A stretch of 64,000 bases of DNA, taken from Rhizoctonia solani. Taxonomy: Eukaryota; Basidiomycota; Agaricomycetes; Cantharellales; Ceratobasidiaceae. This document shows positions 12,870 to 24,759 of this stretch, one piece after another (position 1 is the stretch's first letter; each line of letters opens with the position of its first letter). The position numbers were made by a program, and so were the translations under genes. The stretch spans positions 415,501 through 479,500 of the forward strand of contig NC_057372.1 of the NCBI RefSeq assembly GCF_016906535.1. Direction: 5' to 3'. The notes below the pieces were generated by a model that was given only the letters and a program-made list of their open reading frames with translations, was not told the DNA's origin and did not search any database.

Positions 12870-13408
12870 TGTCATGCCCTAGAGGCGTGACCACCTTAGA
12901 ATCCACTAAGTCAAAGAAATAGTGAATATATGCGCTATTTTCATGAAGATTTATGGATATATGCATCTTTATGCTATTTAGGCGCTGAGCGCTCATTATG
13001 TAATCTCATCACATGATCTTTAGTCATGTGATCTTGTTTTCTTATCTCTGGTCATGTGACCTTATCTTTGTTATTGTGTTTGTCACTGTATATACTATTC
13101 CCCTTGCTTGTTGAATATATAAGGAGGGTTCTGAGAGCCTTAAGCCTCAGAACTTGACCTCTTATCCCCTTCCACACCTACCTACCCTAAGACATACACT
13201 TAAGAGTATTGCCTGAGAGCATACCAGTCCCTGTCAAAGGTTCCTTGCCCTGCTGTCTTAACAGCTTTAGTGCACTTTACTTTATATAGGTCTTGTCCTA
13301 CCCTTTCCTGGCTTTGCCTTGAGCATTGTTAGGCCCTACTTGCTGATAAGTCCTATATTAGGCAATAGCTTGTTAGGTTTTACCTCTTGGTAGTTGTTGG
13401 CTCTGACA
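12870..13408 (+). mobile_element. Solo LTR E1 inside pol of element A
   Basis: Begins TGTCATGCCCTAGAGGCG and ends TTGGCTCTGACA, 539 bp, with the duplication caatc at 12865-12869 and 13409-13413. It has a TATA-like aatatataagg near 13114-13124. It sits between the RNase H and integrase parts of A's pol, and removing it with one caatc rejoins the frame. No internal element remains, so it was left by LTR-LTR recombination. A diverged inverted copy is at 16371-16886. Confidence 0.9.
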
Positions 13409-14998
13409 CAATCCAGGAAACCTGACGCCCTGTCATGCTGCTCCAACCATGCCAATATTCTACCTGCCAATCAGACTATGCTCCCTGAACCCGTATTTGC
13501 TAACATGGCCTTAGTATTACTGGAAAAAGAACTCCAATGCCAAATCAAGGCCGCTCTAGACCAAGATGAATCACTGGAGGAAATACTACAATTCCTCCAA
13601 AACAAGTCAAAGGCACCTCTGTCCATCAAACGCGCTTTTAAGGACTATCAGATGGAAGCAGGACTCCTCTTTTACCAAGGGAGAATTGTGGTCCCGGACG
13701 TAGGAAGCTTACAAACAGAGTTACTAAGGATCTTCCATGACAGCCCCCTGGCTGGTCACCTGGGTAGACAACACACACTGGAACTAGTCTCAAGGAACTA
13801 TTACTGGCCCAGGATCCATGCTGATACATACTGGCATGTGGATTCCTGCAAAACATGTCAACAGATTAGGAAGCCAAAATACTCATCCATTCCCCCACAG
13901 CTGCTGGAACTCCCTAGCCAACCTTGGCAACACGTGTCCTATGACATGATTGTAGATCTGCCCAAAGATGGTGACAGCAACTCCATCCTAGTCATTGTGG
14001 ATAGCTTCACCAAATACATCATCTTGGTGGAATGTTCCAAAAACTCAAAGCTCCCAAACTAGCAGATGTATTCCTAAGGCACGTATGGAAACGCCACAGC
14101 ATGCCCAAGAAGACAGTATCAGACCAAGGAAGGGTTTTCAACAATAAATTCCTGAAGGCACTGTACCAATGCCTAGGGATAGACCCCCACTTCTCCTTGG
14201 CATACCATCCGCAAAGCAATGGGCAGACAGAGCATGTAAACCCCACAATTGAACACTTCCTACGGGCTTACTCAGGGATCAACCAGAAAGACTGGGTTAA
14301 ATGGTTACCAATGGCGGAATTTGCTTACAACAATGCAGTCCACAGCACAACAGGCAAATCTCCTTTCAAGGCACTATACAGATGGGAACCAGCCCTTACC
14401 CCTAGTAATGTCCCAACCAACATACCTGAAGCAGACAAATTGGCAACCCAAATGGAAGCTCAATGGCAGGAAATAGAAGCAGTGTTCCAGCAATCAAAAA
14501 CATGCATGACAGCTGGAGAAACAGGAGAACCCATCAACTTTGAAATTGGGGAGGAGGCCTGGCTAGACGCCAAGAATGTGAAGCTAAAGACCCTGAGTCC
14601 TAAGCTAACTGAACAACGCTTAGGCCCCTTCAAGATAACCAAAAAAATCTCCAACTGCGCATACTGCTTAGAACTCCCACCTTCCATGAGGATTCACAAC
14701 GTATTCTACGTGGGACTACTGTCTAAAGTCAAAAAAGACAAAAACTGTGCCTTTGAAAACCAACCACCACCTGTAACTGTGGACAGAGAGAAAGAATACA
14801 AGGTAGAGGGCATAACAGACGTAGAAGAATGCAATGGAAATTGGTTCTTCAGAGTCAAATGGAAAGGGTATGGGTCAGAAGAAAACACATGGGAACCCCA
14901 GGAAAACCTGAAGAATGCAGGGAAGATTTTGAAAAAATACAAGGAAGAAATGAGAAAGAAGACCCTTGGCGCTGCCAAGGCGCTTAAAGGGGGGGCAG

Positions 14999-15567
14999 TG
15001 TTGTAGACACAATCAATACCACGGAATTTATTCCGATTTTCTCAATTTTAAACAAAGTTAAACAGACAACATTTTCAATCACGTGACTTTGGCGCTTATA
15101 TCATACAATAAGCGCCAAGCCACAACCCCATCTGCGCCTAATCAGCATACATAGCCACCTCCACCTATGACATCACCATGACACGTCAATAAACATGTAT
15201 GCATGAGTAAGGCCAACTGCGGAGCAGGGTTCTTATTTGATACAGTATTACATATAATGTATTTGTAATTAGCTTGGTCTTGTAATATATAAGGAGGCCA
15301 ACCAACCATGGTAACACCCAGGTCAATTACCTCTTGTTGCATCCAACATTGTATAAGGGCCTTATAGCCCAGCAAGATACTTAGTTACACGCCTTAAGCG
15401 TTGTTCTCACTGTACGTACATAGTTTGCTGCTGCCTTATAGCATAAGGGCATTGTAGTTAGGTAGTTTGTTGTTGTAGGTAGCTCCTCCACCGCCTTATG
15501 CGGTCTTTACTAGTTCTATATGGCCAAAGCGCCTGCTGCCTCAATGCCCCTTAAGGACGTCTAGGCA
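14999..15567 (+). repeat. 3' LTR of element A
   Basis: Preceded by a polypurine tract (aaagggggggcag, ending at 14998). It begins TGTTGTAGACACAATC and ends GTCTAGGCA. Its self-priming segment is changed to ggtcaattacct relative to the 5' LTR, which would matter only if it were used as a template. Confidence 0.9.
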
Positions 15568-15733
15568 GTCCATAAAAATAGTAAAAATATCAGAAAATCA
15601 GGAGAATTCAACAGTGTAATTTGTGGGAGTGTAACAATTTGTAAATAGTTCCCTCAGATGTATATATACAGCAGGAAAAACTGCTTGGAGACACCAAGTT
15701 GATTTTACCTTGTCTACCCTCTCAGACAGGTAT

Positions 15734-16178
15734 TGTCACAACTAAGCTTGGACCTATGATACAAGTATGGCTTAAAGTCTGTGGCCCTATCACCAATGGA
15801 CTATGAAACGCAAGAGGGGCAACAAAGGCCCAAGGGGTATGGATGGGGGTAGAGGGCAACAAGGCCTGGGTTGTGATTATAAGTATATGCACTAATGGCC
15901 AACTAGGGGCCTGGGCAAAGGGAATAGGTAAGAACTCAGGTGAATTGACAAAGAGGTCAAGTCTTGCTGTTTTAGCGGCAACTTGACCTGGTTTAAATAC
16001 ATGAGACAAGCCACATCAAAAACAACAGTACTAAACAATGAGTCATTACAATTTCACATTATATATCAAATATGTCACGTGATCTTGATGAGTCATAAAT
16101 ATACCAAAAAAGGAAAGTATCTTGGAAAAAAGATAGAAAATAGTAGAAAGTTATGTCATGCCAATGAAGGTCATGACA
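15734..16178 (-). mobile_element. Solo LTR of the B family
   Basis: TGTCACAACTAAGC ... GGTCATGACA, 445 bp, clearly related to the element B LTRs and in the same orientation. The duplication ggtat is at 15729-15733 and 16179-16183. Confidence 0.92.
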
Positions 16179-16370
16179 GGTATCAGTAGTTTAGCAGTTA
16201 GTGTCAGGACCATAAGTCCTCTTACTTACCTAGTAGTTACAGTAGCATAGTTGTCCACTGGCCTTAGGCCCTTACTCATTGTAGATACACCCCTCAGCAC
16301 TGCCTTAAGCAGTTATCCACCAGTAGATTGCCTTAGATTAGTCAGCCCAGTGTAGTAGTACAGCCTCAAG

Positions 16371-16886
16371 TGTCAGAGCCAACAACTACCAGATGGTAAA
16401 GCCCAACAAGCTATTGCCTAATATAGGACTTATCAGCTAGTGGGATCCAACAATGCTCAAGGCAATTGCCAGATAAGGGGTAGGACAAGACCTGATATAG
16501 TAAAGTGCACTATGCTGTAAAGACAGCAGGGCTAAGAACCTTTGACAGGGACTGGTATGCTCTCAGGCAATACTCTAAGTGTATGTCTTAGGGTAGGTAG
16601 GTGTGGAAGGGGATAAGAGGTTGAGTTCTGAGGCTTAAGGCTCTCAGAACCCTCCTTATATATTCAACAAGGGCAGGGAATAGTACATACAGTAACAAAC
16701 ACAATAACAAAGATAAGGTCACATGACCAAAGATAAGAAAGATGTGATTGGATTACATAATATGCGCTCAGCGCCTAAATAGCATAAAGATGCATATATC
16801 CATAAATCTTCATGAAAATAGCGCATATATTCACTATTTCTTTGACTTAGTGGATTCTAAGGTGGTCACGCCTCTAGGGCATGACA
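16371..16886 (-). mobile_element. Solo LTR E2 (same family as E1)
   Basis: TGTCAGAGCCAACAAC ... CTAGGGCATGACA, 516 bp, the diverged reverse complement of E1. The flanks share only caag (16367-16370 and 16887-16890), so the target duplication is imperfect. Confidence 0.82.
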
Positions 16887-16936
16887 CAAGTGCCTGCCCC
16901 ACTAGCAAGTAACCCACCTTACAGTGCAGTTACAAC

Positions 16937-17036
16937 ATATATGTTCTAGAACATTTGAGTAATAGATCTGGGTCTATCCTACTAGGACTTATTAGGGTTA
17001 ATTGGTCTTTATGTATCAAATAGCTCAGACTGTACC
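16937..17036 (-). repeat. Fragment of repeat F
   Basis: About 90 bp here is the diverged reverse complement of 19440-19530 inside element F. The shared landmark here is tatcaaatagctcagactgt. It is cut off by LTR I. Confidence 0.6.
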
Positions 17037-18233
17037 TGTCCTAGACATTGTCTGGGATGCCAAGGAGGTTGGTGCTTGTGGCTGCTGTGTCATGATCTTC
17101 ATCAGCATGACATGATTTTTCACTATTTTCTACCTTTTTTCCAAGACAGTTTCCTTTTTGGGTATATATTTATGACTCATCAAGATCCTGTGACATATTT
17201 GATATATGATGTGAAATTGTAAACAACTCATGATTTGTTACTGTTGTTTTTGATGTGGCTTGTTTTATGTATATAAACCAGGTCAAGTCACTGCTAGAAC
17301 AGCAAGACTTGACCTCTTTGTCAATTCATCCTCACTCTCACCTATCCCCTTTGCCCAGGCCCTTAGTTGGCCATTAGTGCACATTACTTATAAATCATAA
17401 CCCAGGCCTTTGTAGCCCTCTACCCTAATCCTACCCCTTGGGCCTTTGTTGCCCCTCTACCTTGCCTCATAGTCCATTGGTGATAGGGCCATGGACTTTA
17501 AGCCCCCTTGTACCATAGGTCCAAGCTGAGTTGTGACATGCTGAGTACAAATGTGAAACCATGTAAGGTGGTGGGGGACTATCCTACAGTATCTACCTAA
17601 GTAACCACAACAGACAAGATGCTTATGGCATTGGCAAACTATCTAAGTACAACAAGTAGACCACTTAAGGCAGTGAGCAGGTCACCAAGTAACTAAGTGG
17701 GTTGCTGGGATTAAGGCCTTTGTACAATGTAGAGATGCAACAAGAGGTAATCAACCTGGGGACCACCATGGTTAAATTGCCCTCCTTATATTATAGAAAG
17801 GCAGTGCTATTTACAAATACATAGTCCAATAAGAAGCCCACTCCATCAGTGGCCTTACTCATGCATATGTGTCACCTGTGATGTCATAGGTGGAGGTGGC
17901 TACATAGCTGACTAAGCAGTGGAGGGGATGTGGCAAGGTACTTAGGGTATGACCTAAGTGTTGTAAACACAGTCAAACAGACCAGCACAAGTGGTTGCAT
18001 GCTGGCCCAAGCCCAAATTTGGGGGGTAGCAGGTGCAATCATGGGTTCTCAGCAGAGGAGTAATAGGGCTCTAAGGCTTAGTGGTCAAGCTGGTTCAATT
18101 CTGGCTAGTTCTATTTCCCTCTGTTCATGACACTAAGCACCAAAGTCACATGATCAAAATTCTAGTCTGTTCTGCTTTGTTTAAATTTGAGAAAATGGGA
18201 ATAAATTCCCTGGTATTGGATGTGTCTACAACA
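17037..18233 (-). repeat. Diverged A-type LTR I, with insertions
   Basis: Starts TGTCCTAGACATTGTC and ends GTGTCTACAACA, the reverse complement of the A-type LTR, heavily diverged. It holds a B-family solo LTR at 17088-17538 and an unrelated stretch near 17940-18130. The outer flanks do not give a convincing duplication. Confidence 0.65.
17088..17538 (+). mobile_element. Solo LTR of the B family, plus orientation
   Basis: TGTCATGATCTTC ... GAGTTGTGACA, 451 bp, with the duplication tgctg at 17083-17087 and 17539-17543. It is more diverged than the copy at 15734. Confidence 0.9.
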
Positions 18234-18783
18234 GACTGAAATTCATGACTCCAAGCAAACTGTTACACCCTTACAAAATCATGCCATTGGAATTGCCCTT
18301 TTCTTCTAATATTTCTACTATTTTTTCTACTATTTTTTCTGGACTCCTTATCTTTACTTTCTGAATCACATGACCTGGGCACTTATCACAAGAGCCTGGC
18401 ACTCCACATGCCAAGATGCTGCACCAAGCCCTGCCAAGTTGCTGTGCCAAGAGGATAAGACACTTCCACATGGTCTGCAGCATGATTCTCTTTTTCAAAT
18501 CTACACTTGTTTTCCCACCTTATCTATTTGTAATTAGACATCTTCATGTGTATATATACCACAGGAAAATTGCTTGGAGTCCCCAAGTTGATTTTACCTT
18601 TTCTTTCATCACAGACAGGTACCCAGTAGTCAACCAGTAGTGTTGGGACCTTAAGTCCCTTTACTTACCAGTAGTACAGCAGTAGATTGTAGACACCAGC
18701 CTTAGGCCCTCCATCATTGTAGAAAACTCCTTCTACACCACCTTAAGCATTCCCCACAGTAGTATAGCCTTAGATAGCAGATT

Positions 18784-20090
18784 TTGTTATAGAGTAGGGT
18801 TTTAGGGACTATGTAATTAAGTACAGAATATAGTAAAGTGATTAATAGATCAATTATATATGGATATAAAAGGCAATGAGCTAGCTATATAAAGGTAAAT
18901 TAGGTTAGTAATCAGGGTGATCCCTACACTTAACAAGTAATCAAGCAATTACTGTAGATGCAGGTGGTTGGTTATGCTTATATCTATAGTATGAAAGTTA
19001 GTACTGAGTCTTATTTACTTACTGTAATTTATCTGGATTTTTTAGTAATTTATTTGACTGAGATCGCACTAAATTAAAGTGTATATGCTGCTTTCAAGGC
19101 CTTAAACTCTCCCAACTGACTTACTCAAGAGGTTCAGGGTCGCCCTAGAGCCTTTCCTAGCTACCCAGTATCTGTTGGGACCTTGCTAGAGGCTATATGC
19201 GCTGAGAGGCCTTACAGGTTAAGTTCAGTGAGCTTAAGAGGCTAAGAAAGCAAAATAAGACACTCTAAACTAAGTAAAGAAGATCTAATAGATCTTCAAG
19301 TTCACACAAGGGGTAAGAATGGGATGAAAAGAAGATGTATTCAAAGGGTCTCCCTCAGGGGGTTTATATACCCCAGAGGGAGAATAAATAACTATATACA
19401 TGATGTACAAAAGAGGAAGTTACATGAGAGGTACAGTCTGAGCTATTTGATACATAAAGACCAATTAGTCCCAATAAGTCCTAGTGAGATAGACCCAAGG
19501 CTATTTATAGAATTTTCTAGAGCATATATGACTAAATTACATTAGTGTGAATGCTAAAAATAACCTTGAGGCAAGGTAGGATCCCATAGAAAAAGCTAGA
19601 AACTTAAATGGTTAGTATCTCCATCAATTTGGCTCAGAATCAGGCGATTCCTTTTTGAGAAGTGAGATGCCGGAGCCTCCGACCTATTGGTATTTGTCCG
19701 CATAGTAATATGCCTATTTCCCGCCGAGATATCAGCGTTGGCGCGCCCTGCCGACCTTTGGCGCTTATTTGCAATTACTAAGCGCCGGTGCTTGCATGCT
19801 TACTTGCACTTGTTCTGTGGCCTATAAGTACCGTTCCTACATATAAATGTATGATACAAAAAATGCTATAAATCATAGAGATAATATTATGACCACTTCG
19901 CATAATAAGACGTGTATATATGCAAGCGCAATGAGGAAATAAAGTATAAAAGGTCTCATAGCACCGCCAGTTTCCAAATATAGTAATGTTCATGCCCATA
20001 TTTGGATAGAGCAAGTATGATTGCTCCAGTTTGCACTATTTAATGTTGGCAATTAGGGGCGCATATGTCTAAATTAGTCATTCCATAACA
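18784..20090. mobile_element. Non-coding insert F in solo LTR H
   Basis: 1307 bp with terminal inverted repeats TGTTATAG / CCATAACA. It is flanked by gatt (18780-18783 and 20091-20094), possibly the remainder of a 5-bp duplication. No ORF of note. It could be a long solo LTR of another retrotransposon family or a non-autonomous element. The TG...CA ends favour an LTR. A fragment of the same repeat is at 16937-17036. Confidence 0.6.
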
Positions 20091-20176
20091 GATTTACTTG
20101 TATTAGTACAGCCACAAGTGCCCACCACTAGCATGTGTCCTAGATGTCTGTAAGGACATCAAGGCAGCAGGCACTT

Positions 20177-20728
20177 TGTTACACTCCCAAGATTTACACC
20201 ATTGGAACTGGACAATTTTTAGTATTTTTTACAGACCTGATACCTTATGTTTTTTAATCATGTGACCTTGGCGCTCATTATGCCAAGATGCTGCACCAAG
20301 ATACTGTGCCAAGGGCGCTTAGGAGGAAATCCACACTTCTGTGCAGCCTGCAGCACGGTTCCTATTTCATATGTATACTTCTTTTCTCACGCGCACAGAC
20401 CATGTAGATAGCGCCCCTTTGCATATATATACAGCAGGAAAAATTGCTTGGAGACCCCAAGTTGATTTTACCTTGTCTCATACTCATTGAGGAGGATATC
20501 CCAGCCAGCTAAGTAGCTGGCCCCCATCAGTAGAAGCCTTACCCCTTACTTGCGCTCACCACACCTCCTAGGCCTAAGGCCCCCTTGTAAAACAGTAGAT
20601 AGCAGTAGGATTCCATAAGCGTCAGTAGTATAGCCTTAGATAAGTAGATTACATAAGCAGTGTACTAGTAGTACGGCCACAAGTGCCCAATCCATTAGCA
20701 AGTACCCACCTTACAGTGGTGTACAACA
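20177..20728 (+). mobile_element. Solo C-type LTR inside G
   Basis: TGTTACACTCCC ... GGTGTACAACA, 552 bp. It has a TATA-like tatatatacag and caagttgattttacc near 20458. The duplication cactt is at 20172-20176 and 20729-20733. Confidence 0.92.
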
Positions 20729-20966
20729 CACTTGTGGCCATATGGACTGTGGAGAAACTGCATAAGGTGGTGGGGTTGCTACCTATGACAACTAACTAGG
20801 TGTCTACAGTGACCAAGGCTGTAAGGGCAATGACCAGTTATGTATCCACAACAAGTAAGCCACTTAAGGTGGAGTGGACAATGTGTGACTTAGTAGTTAC
20901 TGGGCTTAAGGCCCTTGTACAGTGTGGAGATGCAACAAGAGGTAATCAACCTGGGTGTTACCATGG

Positions 20967-21526
20967 TGTTGTACGCCAACTGTAAGGTTGGGTACACGCT
21001 AGTGGGCGGGCGCTTATGGCCGTACTACTACAGACACTGCTTATGTAACTAACTATCTAGGCTATACTAATACCGCTTAGGGCGGTCTACTACTTCTATA
21101 CCACTGCAAGGGGGCCTTAGGCCTGGGAGGTGTGATGAGTAAAGGGGTGGTGAGCGTCTGAGAACTACTTAGGGGCCGGCTACTTAGCTGGCTGGCTACC
21201 TTCTCTAATGAGTAAGAGACGAGGTAAAATCGACTTGGTGTCTCCAAGCAATTTTCCTGCTGTATATATAGACAAAGCACACTATCTACATGGTCTGTGC
21301 GCGTGGGAGAAAGAAGTAGTTAAGACAAATGAGAAGCGTGCTGCGGGCTGCGCAGAAGCGTGGATTTCTCCTAAGCGCCCTTGGCACGGCATCTTGGCGC
21401 GGCATCTCGGCATAATAAGCGCCGAGATCACGTGATCGAAAAACAAAAGATATCAAGTCCGTAAAAATACTAAAAATAATAGAAAATTTGTCCGATTCTG
21501 ATGGTATAGTTAAGGAGGTTATAACA
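20967..21526 (-). repeat. 3' LTR of element D
   Basis: Plus-strand ends are TGTTGTACGCC ... GGTTATAACA. To its right, ttgccccccccttaa is the complement of the polypurine tract. Confidence 0.9.
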
Positions 21527-24182
21527 TTGCCCCCCCCTTAAAGGCTCTTGGCGGCGTCACAAGCCTTTCTGAGTCTGGCTTGGTTGAAGCGCTTGACCTC
21601 TTCTTGGCTATGTTCCAACAGTTCTTCTGGTTCCCATGAGTTATCTTCTGGGCCGTATCCTTTCCATTTGATCAGGTAGAACCACTTTCCACGTTGTTTT
21701 TTAGAGTCAATAATTTGCTCTACTTCGTATTCTTCCTCTCCTTCTATTGTTTCAGGAGGAGGGCGTTCCGGAAGTGGTTGGCTTGGGGACTTGTGGACTT
21801 TGGACAGTAACCCTACATAGAATACGTTATGGATTTTCATGGTTGCAGGGAGTTCCAGGCGATACGCATGGCTGGAGATTTTCTTGGTGATTTTGAAGGG
21901 GCCTAGGCGTTTGGGGTCCAGTTTGTTGGAGTTAGAACGTATCTCCACATTTTTTGCGTCTAGCCAAACTTTTTCTCCGATGGAAAACTCCGGGGTCACT
22001 CCCTTGGTTCCTGCCATTCTTTCCTTTGTCATTCTCAGGGCGGATTCTGCTTCCTTCCATTCTTGTGCCAAGGTATCAGCCACATTGTCAGCTTCTGGTA
22101 CGTTTGCTGGGACGTTGGAAGGATTCATGACCGGGTTTCTTCCATAAACCAGCTCAAACGGGGTTTTCCCGGTGGTGGAGTGTTTAGTGTTGTTGTACGC
22201 GTATTCCGCTAACGGTAACCAGGAGGCCCAGTCCGAATGGTCTGCTGCTACGTATGATCTCAGGTAGAACTCGATGAATTGATTTACCCTTTCTGTTTGA
22301 CCGTCTGATTCCGGATGGTAGGCCAATGAGAATGAGGGTTTGATCCCAAGGCGTTGGTATAGAGCCCTTAGGAATTTCCCTGTGAACGTTGTCCCACGGT
22401 CTGAGACTGTTTTGACCGGTAGTCCGTGTGACTTCCAAACGTGGGTGATGAACAGGTCCGCTAGTCCCTTGGCCGTGACCTTCTTTGTGGTTGGGATAAA
22501 ATGACCAAACTTGGAGAAGGAATCAATTACCACTAGAATTGCATCGTGCCCATTAGATTTGGGGAATCCCGTGATGAAATCGTAGGATACTGTGTGAAAA
22601 GGGAATGGGGGAACTTCCAAGGGTTTTAGCGCGATGGCAGGTACGCGGGCGCGGCGGTTTGCTTGGCAAGTTGGACAACACTCGACCCATTCTTTGGCTG
22701 AGGATTTCATTCCGGGCCACCAATAGGATCTGCTGATAAGTTCAAGCGTCCTTTGCTGTCCTGGGTGTCCTGCCAGAGGGGAGTCATGGAATTCCTTCAA
22801 TATCCGTTCCTTGAGGGATTCCAAGTCTGGGACAACTAATTTTCCGCGGTACCATAATAGCTCTTCCTCCCAGTCATAGTCTCGATAGGCTTTTTGGATT
22901 GAGGGAGGTGCATTGTCCGCATCTTCTGTCAAAAACTGTATGATTGGCTCAAGGGAGGGGTCTTCCCTTAGTTTGGAGCGTACTTCTGTGACTATTTCCA
23001 GCTCTTCTTCTGAAGTGTTGGCAAAGACTTTGGCGGGTAGCATGATTTCCGGTTCCTGGGGTGCATTGATATAGTCCGACCATCTAGATAAGGCATCTGG
23101 TTTTCCCGACTGCTTTCCTGGGCGATAGTGGATCTCAAAATTGAAGTTGCTCAGGAAGATGCGCCATCGCGCGTGTCTGCGGTTAAAGGTTTGTGCCTGC
23201 ATCCAGTACTCCAGGTTTCAATGATCCGTGAACACCTGGATTGGTTTATCCGTTGCTTCTAGGAAAATCCTCCATTCTTCCAATGCCTTGATGATAGCCA
23301 GAAGTTCTTTATCATGGGTGTCATAGTTGGCTTCTGCCCCTGAGAACGATTTTGACATGTAGGCAATTGGATGTAGTTGGTTATCTGAGCCCCGCTGACT
23401 AAGAATGGCTCCCATTGCAACCCCTGAGGCGTCGGTCTCAAGGTAATAGGGGAGTCCTGGGTTGGAATGGATGAGAACCGGTGACTTGGTAACAAGAACC
23501 TTCAACTCCTGAAATGCTGCTTCCTCTAGGTCGCCCCATGACCAGGGGGTTTCCTTTCTGGTAAGGTTGTGCAGAGGGCGTGCTACTGAACTGAAATTGG
23601 GGATGAACCGTCGGAGGTAATTAACAAAGCCTAAGAAAGCCTGGACTTGTTTGACCGTTCTGGGTTGAGGCCATGATGTGACTGCCTCCACCTTCTTCTG
23701 ATCCATGGAGAAGCCTGATGGGGATATAACAATGCCAAGATAATTGACCGTAGTGACGTGGAAGTGACATTTTGACAATTTGCAAAAGAGCTGGTTTTTC
23801 ATGAGTCAAGACAGTACTTCTCTGACATGGGTTGGATGGTCTTCTGGGTTCTCTGAGAAAATGAGAATATCATCCAGGTAAATTACCACTGTGACGTCAA
23901 TCAGATCCCTGAACAGGTTGTTCATAAAGTGTTGAAATGCAGCCGGAGCGTTGGTAAGGCCAAAGGGCATCACCAGGTATTCAAATAACCCGTATTTTGT
24001 CCTAAACGCCGTCTTCCATTCATCTCCTTCCTTAATCCGGACGTTGTTATACCCCCAGCGTAGATCCAGTTTGGTGAATATCTTGGCATGCCTTAGCTTG
24101 GCCATGAGGTCGTCCTGTCTGGGAAGTGGGTAGACGTTTTTTTGGGTGACATCATTCAACTTCCTGTAATCCACCACCAATC

Positions 24183-24743
24183 TGTTATAACCTCCTTACA
24201 TATACCATCAGAATCGGACAAATTTTCTATTATTTTTAGTATTTTTTACGGACTTGATATCTTATGTTTTTCGATCACGTGATCTCGGCGCTTACTATGC
24301 CGAGATGCCGCGCCAAGATGCCGTGCCAAGGGCTCTTAGGAGAAATCCACGCTTCTGCGCAGTCCGCAGCACGCTTCTCATTTGTCTTCTATACTTCTTT
24401 CTCTCACACGCACAGACCATGTAGATAGTGCGCATTGTCTATATATACAGCAGGGAAATCGCTTGGAAACACCAAGTTGATTTTACCTTGTCTCATATTC
24501 ATTGAGGAGGCACCAGCCAGCTAAGTAGCCGGCCCCCAGAAGTTCAGCTGACGTTATCCCCTACCTTTACCTACCACACCTCCCAGGCCTCCGGCCCCTT
24601 TGTCAGCAGTAGTTAGCAGTAGAGCGCCTTAAGCGCTAGTAGTATAGCCTTAGATAAGTTAGATACATACGTGTGCTTGTAGTAGTACGGCCTTAAGCGC
24701 CCTCCTCCACTAGCAAGTACCCACCTTACAGTGGTGTACAACA
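24183..24743 (+). repeat. 5' LTR of element C
   Basis: TGTTATAACCTCC ... GGTGTACAACA. The TATA box TATATATA is at 24440-24447. The predicted transcript start lies about 30 nt downstream at 24472-24486 (caagttgattttac), the partner of the primer-binding site. Confidence 0.93.
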
Positions 24744-24744
24744 T

Positions 24745-24759
24745 TGTAAAATCGACTTG
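24745..24759 (+). other. Self-complementary primer-binding site of element C
   Basis: tgtaaaatcgacttg starts 1 nt after the 5' LTR. It pairs with 24473-24486 in the LTR over about 14 nt with one non-Watson-Crick position. Element D has the same arrangement on the minus strand (ttgtaaaattgactt beside its right LTR). This fits self-priming rather than tRNA priming. Confidence 0.72.

Larger units (their letters stand above)
4290..15006 (+). pseudogene. pol of element A, split by B and E1
   Basis: Pol polyprotein in three blocks: 4290-5545, 12276-12864 and 13414-15006. Protease has LIDSGATSSF; reverse transcriptase has YLDDILIYS; RNase H begins FLEMDASG. Integrase has an H/C zinc region (HLGRQHTLELVSRNYYW ... 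CKTC) and the acidic residues in YDMIVDLP, VSDQG and QTEHVN. The C-terminal chromodomain includes FFRVKWKGYG and WEPQENL. Removing B plus one ctgga, and E1 plus one caatc, restores the frame exactly. Residual damage is TGA at 12583-12585, TAG at 12643-12645 and a frameshift near 14035-14060 in integrase. The pol stop (15004-15006) lies inside the 3' LTR. Confidence 0.88.
1893..15567 (+). mobile_element. Element A: Ty3/Gypsy chromovirus with nested insertions
   Basis: Bounded by LTRs 1893-2463 and 14999-15567, with the 5-bp duplication gtcca at 1888-1892 and 15568-15572. Order inside is LTR, primer-binding site, gag, pol (protease, reverse transcriptase, RNase H, integrase, chromodomain), polypurine tract (G-run ending at 14998) and LTR. 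The two LTRs differ at roughly two dozen sites by eye, so A is older than C or D. Element B and solo LTR E1 are inserted in pol; without them A is about 6.4 kb. Gag and pol carry stops and a frameshift, so A is not autonomous now. Confidence 0.93.
1388..15636 (-). mobile_element. Solo LTR J (C-type family), split by element A
   Basis: The two pieces are 1388-1892 and 15573-15636. The left piece starts TGTTGTACACCACTGTAAGG, the reverse complement of the C-type LTR end. The right piece ends GGGAGTGTAACA, the reverse complement of the C-type LTR start. They join across element A, whose gtcca duplication marks the break. The outer flanks (ccccc and atttg) do not match, so the target duplication of J itself has decayed or J is a recombinant. 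Confidence 0.7.
15637..16936 (+). repeat. C-type LTR K, truncated, holding two solo LTRs
   Basis: Starts within a C-type LTR (TATA-like gtatatatacag near 15660, then caagttgattttacc) and ends near 16936 with ttacaaca. It is interrupted by the solo LTRs 15734-16178 and 16371-16886. The LTR start is missing or scrambled next to J. Confidence 0.65.

Noticed and set aside
17930..18130. 66-codon ORF in LTR I
   Set aside because: Sits in an unrelated insert within a decayed LTR; no conserved pattern.
17027..18238. gactg near both ends of LTR I as target duplication
   Set aside because: The left gactg is four bases away from the LTR start and belongs to the F-type fragment, so the match is probably chance.
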